37,594 nt of DNA, from positions 1 to 37,594 of the forward strand of contig CASBQF010000284.1 of the NCBI GenBank assembly GCA_949127775.1, read 5' to 3'. Numbering within the stretch: position 1 is the first letter of the stretch; each line of letters starts with the position of its first letter. The DNA comes from Oscillatoriales cyanobacterium PMM_0080. Its GTDB lineage: Bacteria; Cyanobacteriota; Cyanobacteriia; Cyanobacteriales; Microcoleaceae. A program made the translations under genes and the position numbers. Under the pieces are notes generated by a model. It was not told the origin of the DNA, searched no databases, and saw nothing but the letters and a program-made list of their open reading frames with translations. Of the stretch, positions 30,615 to 37,594 are shown piece after piece.

Positions 30615-30702
30615 TGACCTCCGCTACATCCGCCCTTACGAATCCGTTGCCGAACTTTCTGACCTCCGCTACATCCGTTACAAAATCCGTTGCCGAACTT
30701 CC
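30615..30702. repeat. Two tandem copies of a 45-bp repeat
   Basis: TGACCTCCGCTACATCCG begins at 30615 and again at 30660; each copy ends with AATCCGTTGCCGAACTT. A third, diverged copy is at 20806-20841. The unit has no obvious palindrome. No function is apparent. Confidence 0.75.
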
Positions 30703-30720
30703 TTCAACTTCTGGCGTACT

Positions 30721-30828
30721 CTATCTTTTCAACATCTGCAAAGCTTGATATCCCAAAAAGAAGAAACCCAAAGCACCAAGTACCGCTATCGTGTCTGCTA
30801 ACACATCAACTGTCACAAATTCGCCCAT
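30721..30828 (-). CDS. Putative 35-residue single-pass membrane protein
   Basis: A short frame too small for most gene finders. The product starts MGEFVTVDVLADT, has a hydrophobic helix IAVLGALGFFFLGYQAL and ends QMLKR, the charge pattern of a small thylakoid or plasma membrane subunit with a basic C-terminus. The ATG at 30828 is preceded by GAGAGGAT with an 8-base spacer. A hairpin GAGGGGTCTTGCCCCTC lies further upstream (30884-30900). It does not match the small photosystem or cytochrome b6f subunits I can recall. Evidence is the ribosome site and the compositional pattern; an accidental frame is not excluded. Confidence 0.6.
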   Translation of the reverse strand: MGEFVTVDVLADTIAVLGALGFFFLGYQALQMLKR

Positions 30829-31045
30829 TGCAATATCCTCTCTTGACTGATATTTATCCTCGGCTTTTCGGTCGCTGACTGGGTGAGGGGTCTTGCCCCT
30901 CGTTTCGGGCGAACCGAAAGATGCTCACAAATTATAGCGCTTGAGGCGATCGAAATAACTTTTCTGGCGATCGACTAGCTTTTTGTTTTAAGATTTTTTA
31001 GTATTTAAGAAGACAAATCGTGCGAAATTTTGAGGTCAGTTCCCT

Positions 31046-32275
31046 TTGATATTGTTAACCCTGCTAATCTTTTCTCTAATCGTGAGCACAGCGTACACTA
31101 AGAATTTGCGCCGATCGGTCAAAAACGCACCTCGCACCAACAGCAGTACCGCGAAGCCCTCACCGGCGCTGGCTCGGAAAGTTTCGGTAATCGTACCAGC
31201 ATACAACGAAGCTGAGAATATTCGGGATTGCGCGATCGCCATTTTGGAGAGTACAGCGCTATCTGTGAACAACCTAGAGGTTTTGATCGTAGACGATCGA
31301 TCTACAGACGACACACTGGCGATCGCCCAAACCCTGCAACAACAACTCAACGACCCCCGCCTCAAAATATTAGCAGGTCAAGCGCGACCTGCCAACGAAT
31401 ATTGGGCGGGCAAAAACTGGGCCTGCGCCCAAGCCGTTCAACTAGCAACCGGAGACTTCTTATTATTTATCGATGCCGACGTGCGGCTCAAACCTGGGGC
31501 GATCGAGACTGCGATTGCCACAGCAGAAACTGAGAAAATAGACTTATTTACCTGTATGCCAGCGCTAGTTTGCGACTGTTTAGCCGAGTGGTTGGTGCAG
31601 CCATTAATGTTCAATCACCTAGCAGTTTGCTTCGACTTTACGGCGGTTAATGATGCGGCAAAAACAGATAGTGCTTTTGCGGGTGGCCCATTTATGCTGT
31701 TTAGGCGATCGGCTTACGAACAAATCGGCGGACACGAAGCAGTTGCCGGCGAAATTGTGGAAGATGTGGAATTAGCTAGACGCATCAAACGTGCGGGTTT
31801 AAAGCTCGGACTTTATTCGGGTTCAAATTTGGCATCCGTGCGGATGTATCGGTCTTGGAGCGCATTGTGGGAAGGCTGGACAAAGAATCTGTATCTCGGT
31901 GCTAACCGCAGTTGGGGCATGATGATTTACATGGCCGCAATTATGTTATTTCTTTATCCGATGCCGTGGTTGGCATTAGGTATTTTACTGGCTAACGGCG
32001 AAATCGCCAACCTAATTACCAATTACCAGTTAGCAATTAGCAATTACCATTTGCCGATTACTTTGTTAACTATTGGTTTATCTGCGATCGTAATTTGGCA
32101 GCATTACACTTTGCGCCGTTTGGGTGCCGAAATTTCCGACTGTCCGACGAAATACTGGTGGTTGGGAGGTTTGGGAGGCACGTTAATTGCGGCAATTGCG
32201 ATCGGCTCTGCGATCAAAACCGAAACCGGTTGGGGATGGACTTGGCGCGGGAGAGCATTGCAAATTAACAATTAA
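31046..32275 (+). CDS. Family 2 glycosyltransferase, CruG-like
   Basis: A membrane-bound GT-A glycosyltransferase. The 409-residue product has an N-terminal hydrophobic anchor (ILLTLLIFSLIV), the nucleotide-sugar-binding core VSVIVPAYNEAENIRDC, EVLIVDDRSTDDT, FLLFIDADVRL (DXD-type Asp), the acceptor-site EDVELARRIKRAG motif, and two or three C-terminal membrane segments. The layout fits the CruG-type enzyme that glycosylates myxoxanthophyll, or a hopanoid-type HpnB-like enzyme; which one is undecided. There is no ATG; the TTG at 31046 is chosen because the frame is closed 4 codons upstream and GAGG lies 10 bases before it. A heptamer repeat (32010-32060) is read in frame in the C-terminal part. 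Confidence 0.85.
   Translation: MILLTLLIFSLIVSTAYTKNLRRSVKNAPRTNSSTAKPSPALARKVSVIVPAYNEAENIRDCAIAILESTALSVNNLEVLIVDDRSTDDTLAIAQTLQQQLNDPRLKILAGQARPANEYWAGKNWACAQAVQLATGDFLLFIDADVRLKPGAIETAIATAETEKIDLFTCMPALVCDCLAEWLVQPLMFNHLAVCFDFTAVNDAAKTDSAFAGGPFMLFRRSAYEQIGGHEAVAGEIVEDVELARRIKRAGLKLGLYSGSNLASVRMYRSWSALWEGWTKNLYLGANRSWGMMIYMAAIMLFLYPMPWLALGILLANGEIANLITNYQLAISNYHLPITLLTIGLSAIVIWQHYTLRRLGAEISDCPTKYWWLGGLGGTLIAAIAIGSAIKTETGWGWTWRGRALQINN
32010..32060 (+). repeat. Heptanucleotide repeat inside the glycosyltransferase gene
   Basis: Tandem CAATTAC/CAATTAG/CAGTTAG units translated as LITNYQLAISNYHLPI between two hydrophobic segments. The unit is the same as in menE (19594-19623). Confidence 0.65.
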
Positions 32276-32308
32276 TATCATTGTTTTTGCTACAGGCATT
32301 ACGCAGTG

Positions 32309-32433
32309 GTAGGGTGCGTCAGCTTTGGCATTTTCAACAGCACGAAAAGTCTCATACTGACGCACCATTTATTTCCTGGTGCGTCAGTATGAGATTGTTG
32401 GTTTGTTGCAAAATGATAGCTGACGCACCCTAC
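32309..32433. repeat. Nested 125-bp palindromic element
   Basis: Outer arms GTAGGGTGCGTCAGCT (32309-) and AGCTGACGCACCCTAC (-32433) are exact complements. An inner pair, TCTCATACTGACGCACCA and TGGTGCGTCAGTATGAGA, is also exact. Both arms share the core GGTGCGTCAG, so the element looks like one hairpin inserted or duplicated inside another. It lies between the convergent glycosyltransferase and Uma2 genes. Confidence 0.88.
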
Positions 32434-32435
32434 TT

Positions 32436-33164
32436 TTACCCTAAACTTTTCAATGATAGCTGTTCCACAAAAGCTTGATGTTCCGCTGTATCCAAACCCT
32501 GCTGCAAAACAGCTAAAACCTCAGCTAAATTTCCTGCTAACAAAGCTGATACAGACAACTGCAATCCCGGAAAAATTTCACTGCAAATCACGCCTTCGGC
32601 ATTAGGTTCGATCGCAATATATTCACCTTCCCTCAACCTCAGCCAATCAAATCTTTGCTGGTAAGTTCTCCAAACCAAATATTCTTGGACTCGATGACGG
32701 CGGTAAATTCTTAACTTGTCGTGCAAATCATAGGAAGCGCTGCTTGCAGCAATTTCTACCACCAACTCCGGTGCCCCTTCCAGATAATCGTCATCGCTAA
32801 CAGTAGATTGTCCGCCAACATCGATTCGCAGTAGCGCATCCGGTTGCGGTTCGCTATCTTCATCGAGACGCACCGTAGCAGCATCTGACAAGTCTACTCC
32901 CGGCGTTGCAGCGTAGTAAACACCCAACCAACCCATAATCAAACTGTGAGGTTTCCCGTGGTTTCTATGTCGCAGGGCTGATGCAATATAAACTACTCCT
33001 TCAATCAATTCTGCTTTTTTCCCATGCGCCATCATCTCATAGCGACGCTCAAATTCGTGTCGCGTCAACCTGTCGCCACTTTCTAAAGGAATTAGATCGA
33101 TCGCACTTTTCCCATTTTCCCATTTTTCTGAATTGGCGATCGCAATTTTTATATCTGATTTCAT
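32436..33164 (-). CDS. Uma2-family (DUF820) PD-(D/E)XK nuclease-like protein
   Basis: Members of this large cyanobacterial family have a restriction-endonuclease fold but mostly unknown roles. The 242-residue protein has ELIEGVVYIASA (Glu55), EPQPDALLRID (Asp109), PELVVEIAASS (Glu137) and a Lys about 13 residues further (LHDKLRIYRRHRVQEYLVW), which matches the family core. Length is slightly longer than the usual 190-220 because of an N-terminal extension and a C-terminal helix (LLAGNLAEVLAVLQQGL). The stop lies 3 bp from the palindromic element, so the tail may have been altered by it. GGAG is near the ATG at 33164. Confidence 0.87.
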   Translation of the reverse strand: MKSDIKIAIANSEKWENGKSAIDLIPLESGDRLTRHEFERRYEMMAHGKKAELIEGVVYIASALRHRNHGKPHSLIMGWLGVYYAATPGVDLSDAATVRLDEDSEPQPDALLRIDVGGQSTVSDDDYLEGAPELVVEIAASSASYDLHDKLRIYRRHRVQEYLVWRTYQQRFDWLRLREGEYIAIEPNAEGVICSEIFPGLQLSVSALLAGNLAEVLAVLQQGLDTAEHQAFVEQLSLKSLG

Positions 33165-33222
33165 GACTTTCTCCTTGACAAAATTAGTCGTCTGGTGCGC
33201 TGTGTTACCCTACATTAGTCGT

Positions 33223-33314
33223 CCGTCTGGTGCTTGTTTTTATTTAAACTCTTGTGCGCCGTTGCTCAGAGCAGCGCCCCAAAGATACAAGTATAAACTA
33301 AATGCACCAGACGG
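33223..33314. repeat. Palindromic element with CCGTCTGGTGC ends
   Basis: CCGTCTGGTGC at 33223-33233 and GCACCAGACGG at 33304-33314 are exact inverted repeats about 70 bp apart. A third TCGTCTGGTGCG arm occurs at 33188-33199. It lies between the Uma2 gene and the stop of the oxidoreductase gene and could carry the terminator of the latter. Confidence 0.7.
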
Positions 33315-33335
33315 ATAAATATTTCGCAGCAAACC

Positions 33336-35609
33336 TCATGCTTCCGCATAAACAAAAGCAGGTACACGCTTATAAGCAGGCGTGCCAGATCGCTTTTCAA
33401 TCTCCGGGTGAAAAATCACATTAACTTCAGGATAAAACATCAAAGCAGCACCCACACGAACCGCCCCGTAAATCACCTCAACATTTGCCATTTTCCCCAC
33501 ATTTCCCTGTACAGTAACCCGCTGATGTTCCTGCAAACCAGCACTTTCTGCATCAGTGCGATTCATCAAAATGCAGTTGCGGTGCGGCATTCCCCGATAC
33601 TTATCATCAATTTTGTAAACCACAGTATTGTGCTGAGAATAGCTGCGTCCCGTCATCAATGCCACAACTAAACCCCGCACAGATTCCGATGCACCAAAAT
33701 CTTTAATTTCCGGTAGTTTCAGCACGGGCAAAGGCGTTACAAACATTTTGGCTTTGCCGGAATCAGTCGGGAATTTAGGTTCCGTAAAAATCCGCCCGCT
33801 GATGGTGAATTCCTCTTTTGTTTCATCAATTGTTGCTATTTTTTCATAGCCAGGAATCGTTTTGGCAATCAATTGCCTAACATATTTGGTGTCTTGAAGT
33901 TGGCGCCAGTCTACCGGATAAGTGCCGTGAATTCGGCTCGCTAATTCTGTCAAAAAATGGACTTCTGGAATTAAATCAGCATCTTTGAGATGAGTTTCTC
34001 CTTCATCATTGAAACGCACAAAGTTATTACCCGATTCTACCGTTGTTTTGTGGGGATTTTCAAAGCGATTCAGCACCGGCAGCACAATTGTATTGTACTT
34101 TGCTAATCCGCTAAAATGTCCCAAATTTGGTTTAGTTGCGAGGTAAATAATGGTTTCAATCTTGCCTAAAGCGCGTTTGGCTTCAGTTGAATCTGGATTC
34201 GCCCCGTACAAGTTGCCGCCCAAACAGATTAGCGTATCGACTTTGCCTGCGTCTGCTGCTTCAATGAGCGATCGAGTATTGTAACCCTTAACAGCGCTCA
34301 GGGGACGCCCCAACAACTGTTCGAGAGTGTGTTGGATTTCTTTTTTTAGCTCCACAGTCACGCCCATAGAGCCGAATCCTTGGACGTTTGAGTGTCCTCT
34401 GACCGGCATTAATCCCGCCCCTTCTTTGCCGACATTGCCCGTCATCAAAGCAGTGTTGGCGAGGCTGAAAACATTATCTACGCCGTTTTGTTGTTGGGTA
34501 ATTCCCATCGCCCAACCGAAGACAACCCGTTTTGAACTGCCGATAATTTTGGCTGCTGCTTCAATTTCGGATTGAGAAACTCCGCAGGTTTGAGTAATAG
34601 TTTCCCAGTCGGTTTCGCGGGCGTGCTGCACTACTGCTTCCCAGCCTTCTGTGTGGGCTTGCAAATATGTTTCGTCCAACAATCCTTGTTCGATTACCGA
34701 TTTTTGAATGCCGACAAATAACGCCGTATCGCTGCCGGGAATTGGTTGCAAGTAGAGCGAGGAAATCTCGGAACCGGGGATGAGCGACTTGACGGGAAAT
34801 GCCGGAGAACCAAATTTGACTAACCCAATTTCCATCACCGGGTTAATTACAATTATTTTGCCACCTTTGTCGCGAATTTTAATCAATTCGTTCATCAAGC
34901 GCGGATGGTTGTAGGCAGAATTTGCGCCTGCGAGCACCACGCAATCTGCTTGCTTCAAGTTTTCTAGACTGACTACCGAAGTGCGGGTGGCAAACATTTC
35001 GTTTAGCCCGGTTGTTGAGGGAGCGTGGCAGAGATCCGAGCAATCTGCTAAGTTGTTAGAACCCATCGCGCGCATCATCAATTGCAGCAGAAAAGCCGCC
35101 TCATTGGAAGAGCGACCCGAACTGTAAGATGCCACTCGTTCCGGGGTTTTGCGAAACGCAGCCTCGGCAATTTCGTAGACTTCTTGCCAAGAAATGCGAT
35201 CGTAATGCGATGTTCCAGCCCGCAAAATCATCGGAAAACTCAACCTTCCCAGCCTGTCACATTCCATTGAAGTTAACTGCTGAAGTTGGGAAATACTCTG
35301 CTGTTTAAATACTTGAGTTGAGATAGCCGGCTTAATTTCAGCGGAGATTGCTTCGACGCTTTTCATGCAGCGCTGAAGTTTTTCCCCCTCTTCATTCGTA
35401 AAACCTCCTTTCTGCCCGCCAGTGCCCCAAGAACAGGACAAACAAGCACTTTTGTGCAGCAAAGTCTTCCAAAGTTTCGGGCCTTCCGGCGACAAAGTAT
35501 GTTCTGCCCAAAACTCAATTACGGGCAAACCGCCGCCGATGTCTGGCGTTTCCTCGTTTTTCTCGCTGAATGGCGGAACGGGTTGGATATTTTGGGAGTT
35601 GGTGTCCAT
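33336..35609 (-). CDS. Molybdopterin oxidoreductase, FdhF/YdeP type
   Basis: A large molybdenum or tungsten enzyme of the DMSO reductase family, 757 residues. The N-terminus has Cys56, Cys59 (CLSC) and Cys81, fewer than the four of a canonical [4Fe-4S] site. ADCSDLCHAPST places Cys194-His195 where formate dehydrogenases have the metal-binding SeCys/Cys followed by His. Further family features are SSGRSSNEAAFLLQ, GANSAYNHPRL, GWAMGITQQQNGV, GNVGKEGAGLMPVRGHSN, and TGRSYSQHNTVVYK near the C-terminus. Formate or another small acid could be the substrate; YdeP-type proteins are not well characterised. The ATG at 35609 is clean. It stands alone, with no partner electron-transfer gene in view. Confidence 0.85.
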   Translation of the reverse strand: MDTNSQNIQPVPPFSEKNEETPDIGGGLPVIEFWAEHTLSPEGPKLWKTLLHKSACLSCSWGTGGQKGGFTNEEGEKLQRCMKSVEAISAEIKPAISTQVFKQQSISQLQQLTSMECDRLGRLSFPMILRAGTSHYDRISWQEVYEIAEAAFRKTPERVASYSSGRSSNEAAFLLQLMMRAMGSNNLADCSDLCHAPSTTGLNEMFATRTSVVSLENLKQADCVVLAGANSAYNHPRLMNELIKIRDKGGKIIVINPVMEIGLVKFGSPAFPVKSLIPGSEISSLYLQPIPGSDTALFVGIQKSVIEQGLLDETYLQAHTEGWEAVVQHARETDWETITQTCGVSQSEIEAAAKIIGSSKRVVFGWAMGITQQQNGVDNVFSLANTALMTGNVGKEGAGLMPVRGHSNVQGFGSMGVTVELKKEIQHTLEQLLGRPLSAVKGYNTRSLIEAADAGKVDTLICLGGNLYGANPDSTEAKRALGKIETIIYLATKPNLGHFSGLAKYNTIVLPVLNRFENPHKTTVESGNNFVRFNDEGETHLKDADLIPEVHFLTELASRIHGTYPVDWRQLQDTKYVRQLIAKTIPGYEKIATIDETKEEFTISGRIFTEPKFPTDSGKAKMFVTPLPVLKLPEIKDFGASESVRGLVVALMTGRSYSQHNTVVYKIDDKYRGMPHRNCILMNRTDAESAGLQEHQRVTVQGNVGKMANVEVIYGAVRVGAALMFYPEVNVIFHPEIEKRSGTPAYKRVPAFVYAEA

Positions 35610-35872
35610 GCGGTTTACCTTTTATTTGAATTGCGAGTTGATGTACAGTTAAGTTGATTAGTCTAATTTACCGCAAATTTATAGCATGAAAAATGAGTCA
35701 ATAGATAGATGTTTTAAGAAAACCTCGCGGTTTTAACCACGTATATAGAAACCAAACCCGATCTCAGAGTGGTTAAAGATAAAACGGTGGTTGAAATTAT
35801 CTTATTTTCTTCAGTCCGCGGAGGCGGACATCGTTTGTGTAGACGCGGTTTCAACCGCCGTCAGATATTATC
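35610..35872. other. Intergenic spacer with a second copy of the AGTCCGCG repeat
   Basis: No gene is seen in these 263 bp. AGTCCGCGGAGGCGGAC at 35813-35829, a TCGTTTGTGTAGACGC linker, and GCGGTTTCAACCGCC near 35846-35860 match the pair at 706-752 with the same spacing. AACCACGTATATAG and the direct or inverted GGTTAAAG/GGTTGAAA stretches lie upstream. The oxidoreductase promoter is expected here on the minus strand but none is clear. Confidence 0.6.
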
Positions 35873-37594
35873 TTACTTCTTCTTATTTAACGCCTGCTTG
35901 CCAAACCCCAGACAAATCATTCGATCGCCCTCAGCGACATTTGGGTCATTCTGCAAATAATCTCCCACCCATTCGCAACTCCTAGCCATAATCTTATTCA
36001 GTTCCAAATTCTCCAAAGGCCATAGAATTACATTCCTATCCCTGCTAGCAAAAGCCAAAGTTTTGCTATCAGAACTAAAACTCACACTCAACACCCGATC
36101 GCTCGATTCCAAAGTTTTAGATAAAATCGCCTTCTTGCCGTCAAAATTCCACAGTTTAACCGTATTTCCCGCACTCGCCGCCGCAATCGACTTGCCATCA
36201 GGACTGAAACTCACGCTTTCCACAGTATCAGTATGGTCGAGTTTTTCCGTTAAATTTGCCATCTTGCCATCAAACCCCCATAAATAAACTTTTTTGTCAG
36301 CACAAGCAGCAGCAATAGTCTTACCATCAGGACTGAAACTCACATCTTTTACGCTATCCTCATGATCAATAGTTTTGATAATCTTCGCCGACGAACCGTT
36401 AAATTGCCAGAGGTAAACTCTCTTTTCTCCAGTAATTTCAACAGCATTTTTTTTGCCGCTTTCCTTGTTGTCAGCAGCAGTCGCAGTCGCAATAGTTTTG
36501 CCGTCTGGACTGAAACTCACGCTAATTACAGTATTGCTGTGATCCAGTTTTGCCAGCAAGGTTGCTTTAGAACCGTTCCAGCGCCAGAGGTACAATTTGC
36601 GATCGGCACTTGCAGCAGCAATAGTCTTGCCATCTGGACTAAAACTCACACTTCTAACAACGCCATCGTGACTCAGAGTATCTAATAGCTTTCCATCTAA
36701 ACTCCAGACTTTCACCGTTTGGTCATTGCTGGCAGAAGCAACAGTTTTATTGTCAGGCGAAATATTCACCCAAGTAACAGAATCCTTGTGGTCTACTAAG
36801 GTTTTGAATAAACTGCCATCAGTGCGCCAAAGTCTCACGGTTTTGTCCGCACTAGCAGAAGCAATTATCTTGCCATCCGCACTAAAGCTAACTTTATAAA
36901 CCCAGTCTTCATGTCCCGATAAAATCTTATTCAACGGAGTGCTATTCGGATTCCAAATTTTTACCATTTTGTCTTTGCTTGCGGAAGCAATAGTGCCATC
37001 TGGACTAAAATTTACGGCTCTCACATCATCTTGATGTCCTCGAAAAGTGTTCAGTAAAGTGCCGCTGCGACTCCAAACTTTTACCGTATCATCTGCACTA
37101 CCGGTGACAATCTTTTCACCGTCGCGACTGAAACTCGCGCTGATAACTGCATCATTATGTCCTTTGAGAGTTGCGATTTCCTTACCGTTTCGGTTCCAAA
37201 TTTGGGCGGTGGTGTCAGCACTGGCTGAGATGAGTTGTTGACTGTTTGAACTGAATTTAACGCTATGAACAACGCCAGAATGTTTGGTTAATGTTTTGGG
37301 ACTAATTTCAAATTTCTGGGTTTTACCTTCTCGGTTCCAAAGTTTGACAGTTTTGTCAGCACTTGCTGAGGCTATTGTTTTGCCGTCGGGACTGAAACTG
37401 ATGCCCAGTACCCAGTCTTTATGTCCCGTTAAGGTTTGCAGCAATTTTTTATCTGTCAGGTTCCAGATTTTGATAGTGTTGTCATGACTCCCGGAAGCTA
37501 GGGTTTTGCCATCTGGACTGAAACTGACACTGGTAACACTATCGGTATGGCTGGATAAAGTGGCGATCGCACTTTTGTCATTATCCACTTGCCA
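35873..37594 (-). CDS. Large WD40-repeat protein, C-terminal part (runs off the window)
   Basis: The frame is open to the right edge (it reads WQVDNDKSAIATL at the edge), so only the last 573 codons are seen; an internal GTG at 37588 is not a likely start. Twelve WD40 repeats of about 40 residues are visible, each with the pattern HxDxVxxVSFSPDGKTIASASxDxTVKxW in shorter variants; two propellers could form. The final 36 residues, RSCEWVGDYLQNDPNVAEGD followed by RMICLGFGKQALNKKK, match the tail found on cyanobacterial WD40 proteins that carry an N-terminal NB-ARC, NACHT or caspase-like domain. The missing half therefore probably holds such a domain; this is inference. Repeat 9 has a 15-residue insert (ADNKESGKKNAVEIT). 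Confidence 0.9.
   Translation of the reverse strand, partial: WQVDNDKSAIATLSSHTDSVTSVSFSPDGKTLASGSHDNTIKIWNLTDKKLLQTLTGHKDWVLGISFSPDGKTIASASADKTVKLWNREGKTQKFEISPKTLTKHSGVVHSVKFSSNSQQLISASADTTAQIWNRNGKEIATLKGHNDAVISASFSRDGEKIVTGSADDTVKVWSRSGTLLNTFRGHQDDVRAVNFSPDGTIASASKDKMVKIWNPNSTPLNKILSGHEDWVYKVSFSADGKIIASASADKTVRLWRTDGSLFKTLVDHKDSVTWVNISPDNKTVASASNDQTVKVWSLDGKLLDTLSHDGVVRSVSFSPDGKTIAAASADRKLYLWRWNGSKATLLAKLDHSNTVISVSFSPDGKTIATATAADNKESGKKNAVEITGEKRVYLWQFNGSSAKIIKTIDHEDSVKDVSFSPDGKTIAAACADKKVYLWGFDGKMANLTEKLDHTDTVESVSFSPDGKSIAAASAGNTVKLWNFDGKKAILSKTLESSDRVLSVSFSSDSKTLAFASRDRNVILWPLENLELNKIMARSCEWVGDYLQNDPNVAEGDRMICLGFGKQALNKKK

Noticed and set aside
1-37594. tRNA, rRNA, riboswitch or self-splicing intron
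   Set aside because: Reading both strands I saw no cloverleaf with a GGTTCGAATCC-type arm, no rRNA sequence and no recognised riboswitch core. At the cas1 break the sequence does not start with the GUGYG expected of a group II intron.

Overview
The window is almost certainly chromosomal DNA of a filamentous cyanobacterium of the Oscillatoriales (Microcoleus, Oscillatoria or Phormidium-like). The evidence is the frequent HIP1 octamer GCGATCGC on both strands, the gene set for phylloquinone (photosystem I quinone) synthesis, WD40-containing Ser/Thr kinases, a Uma2-family protein, and very abundant small palindromic repeats and heptanucleotide tandem repeats between genes and, unusually, inside genes. 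This placement is an inference; no rRNA or other phylogenetic marker is present.

Region 1 (1-10.8 kb) is a CRISPR-Cas operon read on the minus strand: a 69-codon winged-helix-like gene, cas10d, a Cas7 (csc2), a Cas5 (csc1), a separate HD nuclease gene, a cas3' helicase gene, cas6, cas4 and the 5' part of cas1. It looks like a subtype I-D relative in which the HD nuclease is a stand-alone gene beside the helicase and not part of Cas10d. A good sigma70-type promoter sits in the 88-bp gap shared with a divergent WYL-domain regulator gene. The cas1 frame loses similarity after about codon 116-118, exactly where an inverted repeat begins, so adaptation is probably broken. No CRISPR array or cas2 lies inside the window.

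Region 2 (11-22.3 kb) holds a small conserved gene, a glutaredoxin and a nearly complete phylloquinone cluster: menD and menF on the minus strand; menA, a two-gene insert (small protein plus retropepsin-like protease), menH, menC and menE on the plus strand; a PanE-like reductase; and a hotdog thioesterase that fits DHNA-CoA hydrolysis. Together they take chorismate to phytyl-naphthoquinone, apart from menB and the final methyltransferase. Repeat elements lie in frame within menC (exactly 30 codons), menD (twice) and menE.

Region 3 (22.4-27.9 kb) has a TerB-family protein, a DUF815-type ATPase, a TMEM14-like membrane protein and a divergent pair of unrecognised, helix-rich proteins bounded on both sides by repeat clusters.

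Region 4 (27.9-37.6 kb) has a kinase-WD40 fusion, a likely 35-residue single-pass membrane protein, a family 2 glycosyltransferase that resembles carotenoid glycosyltransferases, a Uma2-family protein, a molybdopterin oxidoreductase of the FdhF/YdeP type, and the C-terminal part of a large WD40-repeat protein that runs off the right edge.
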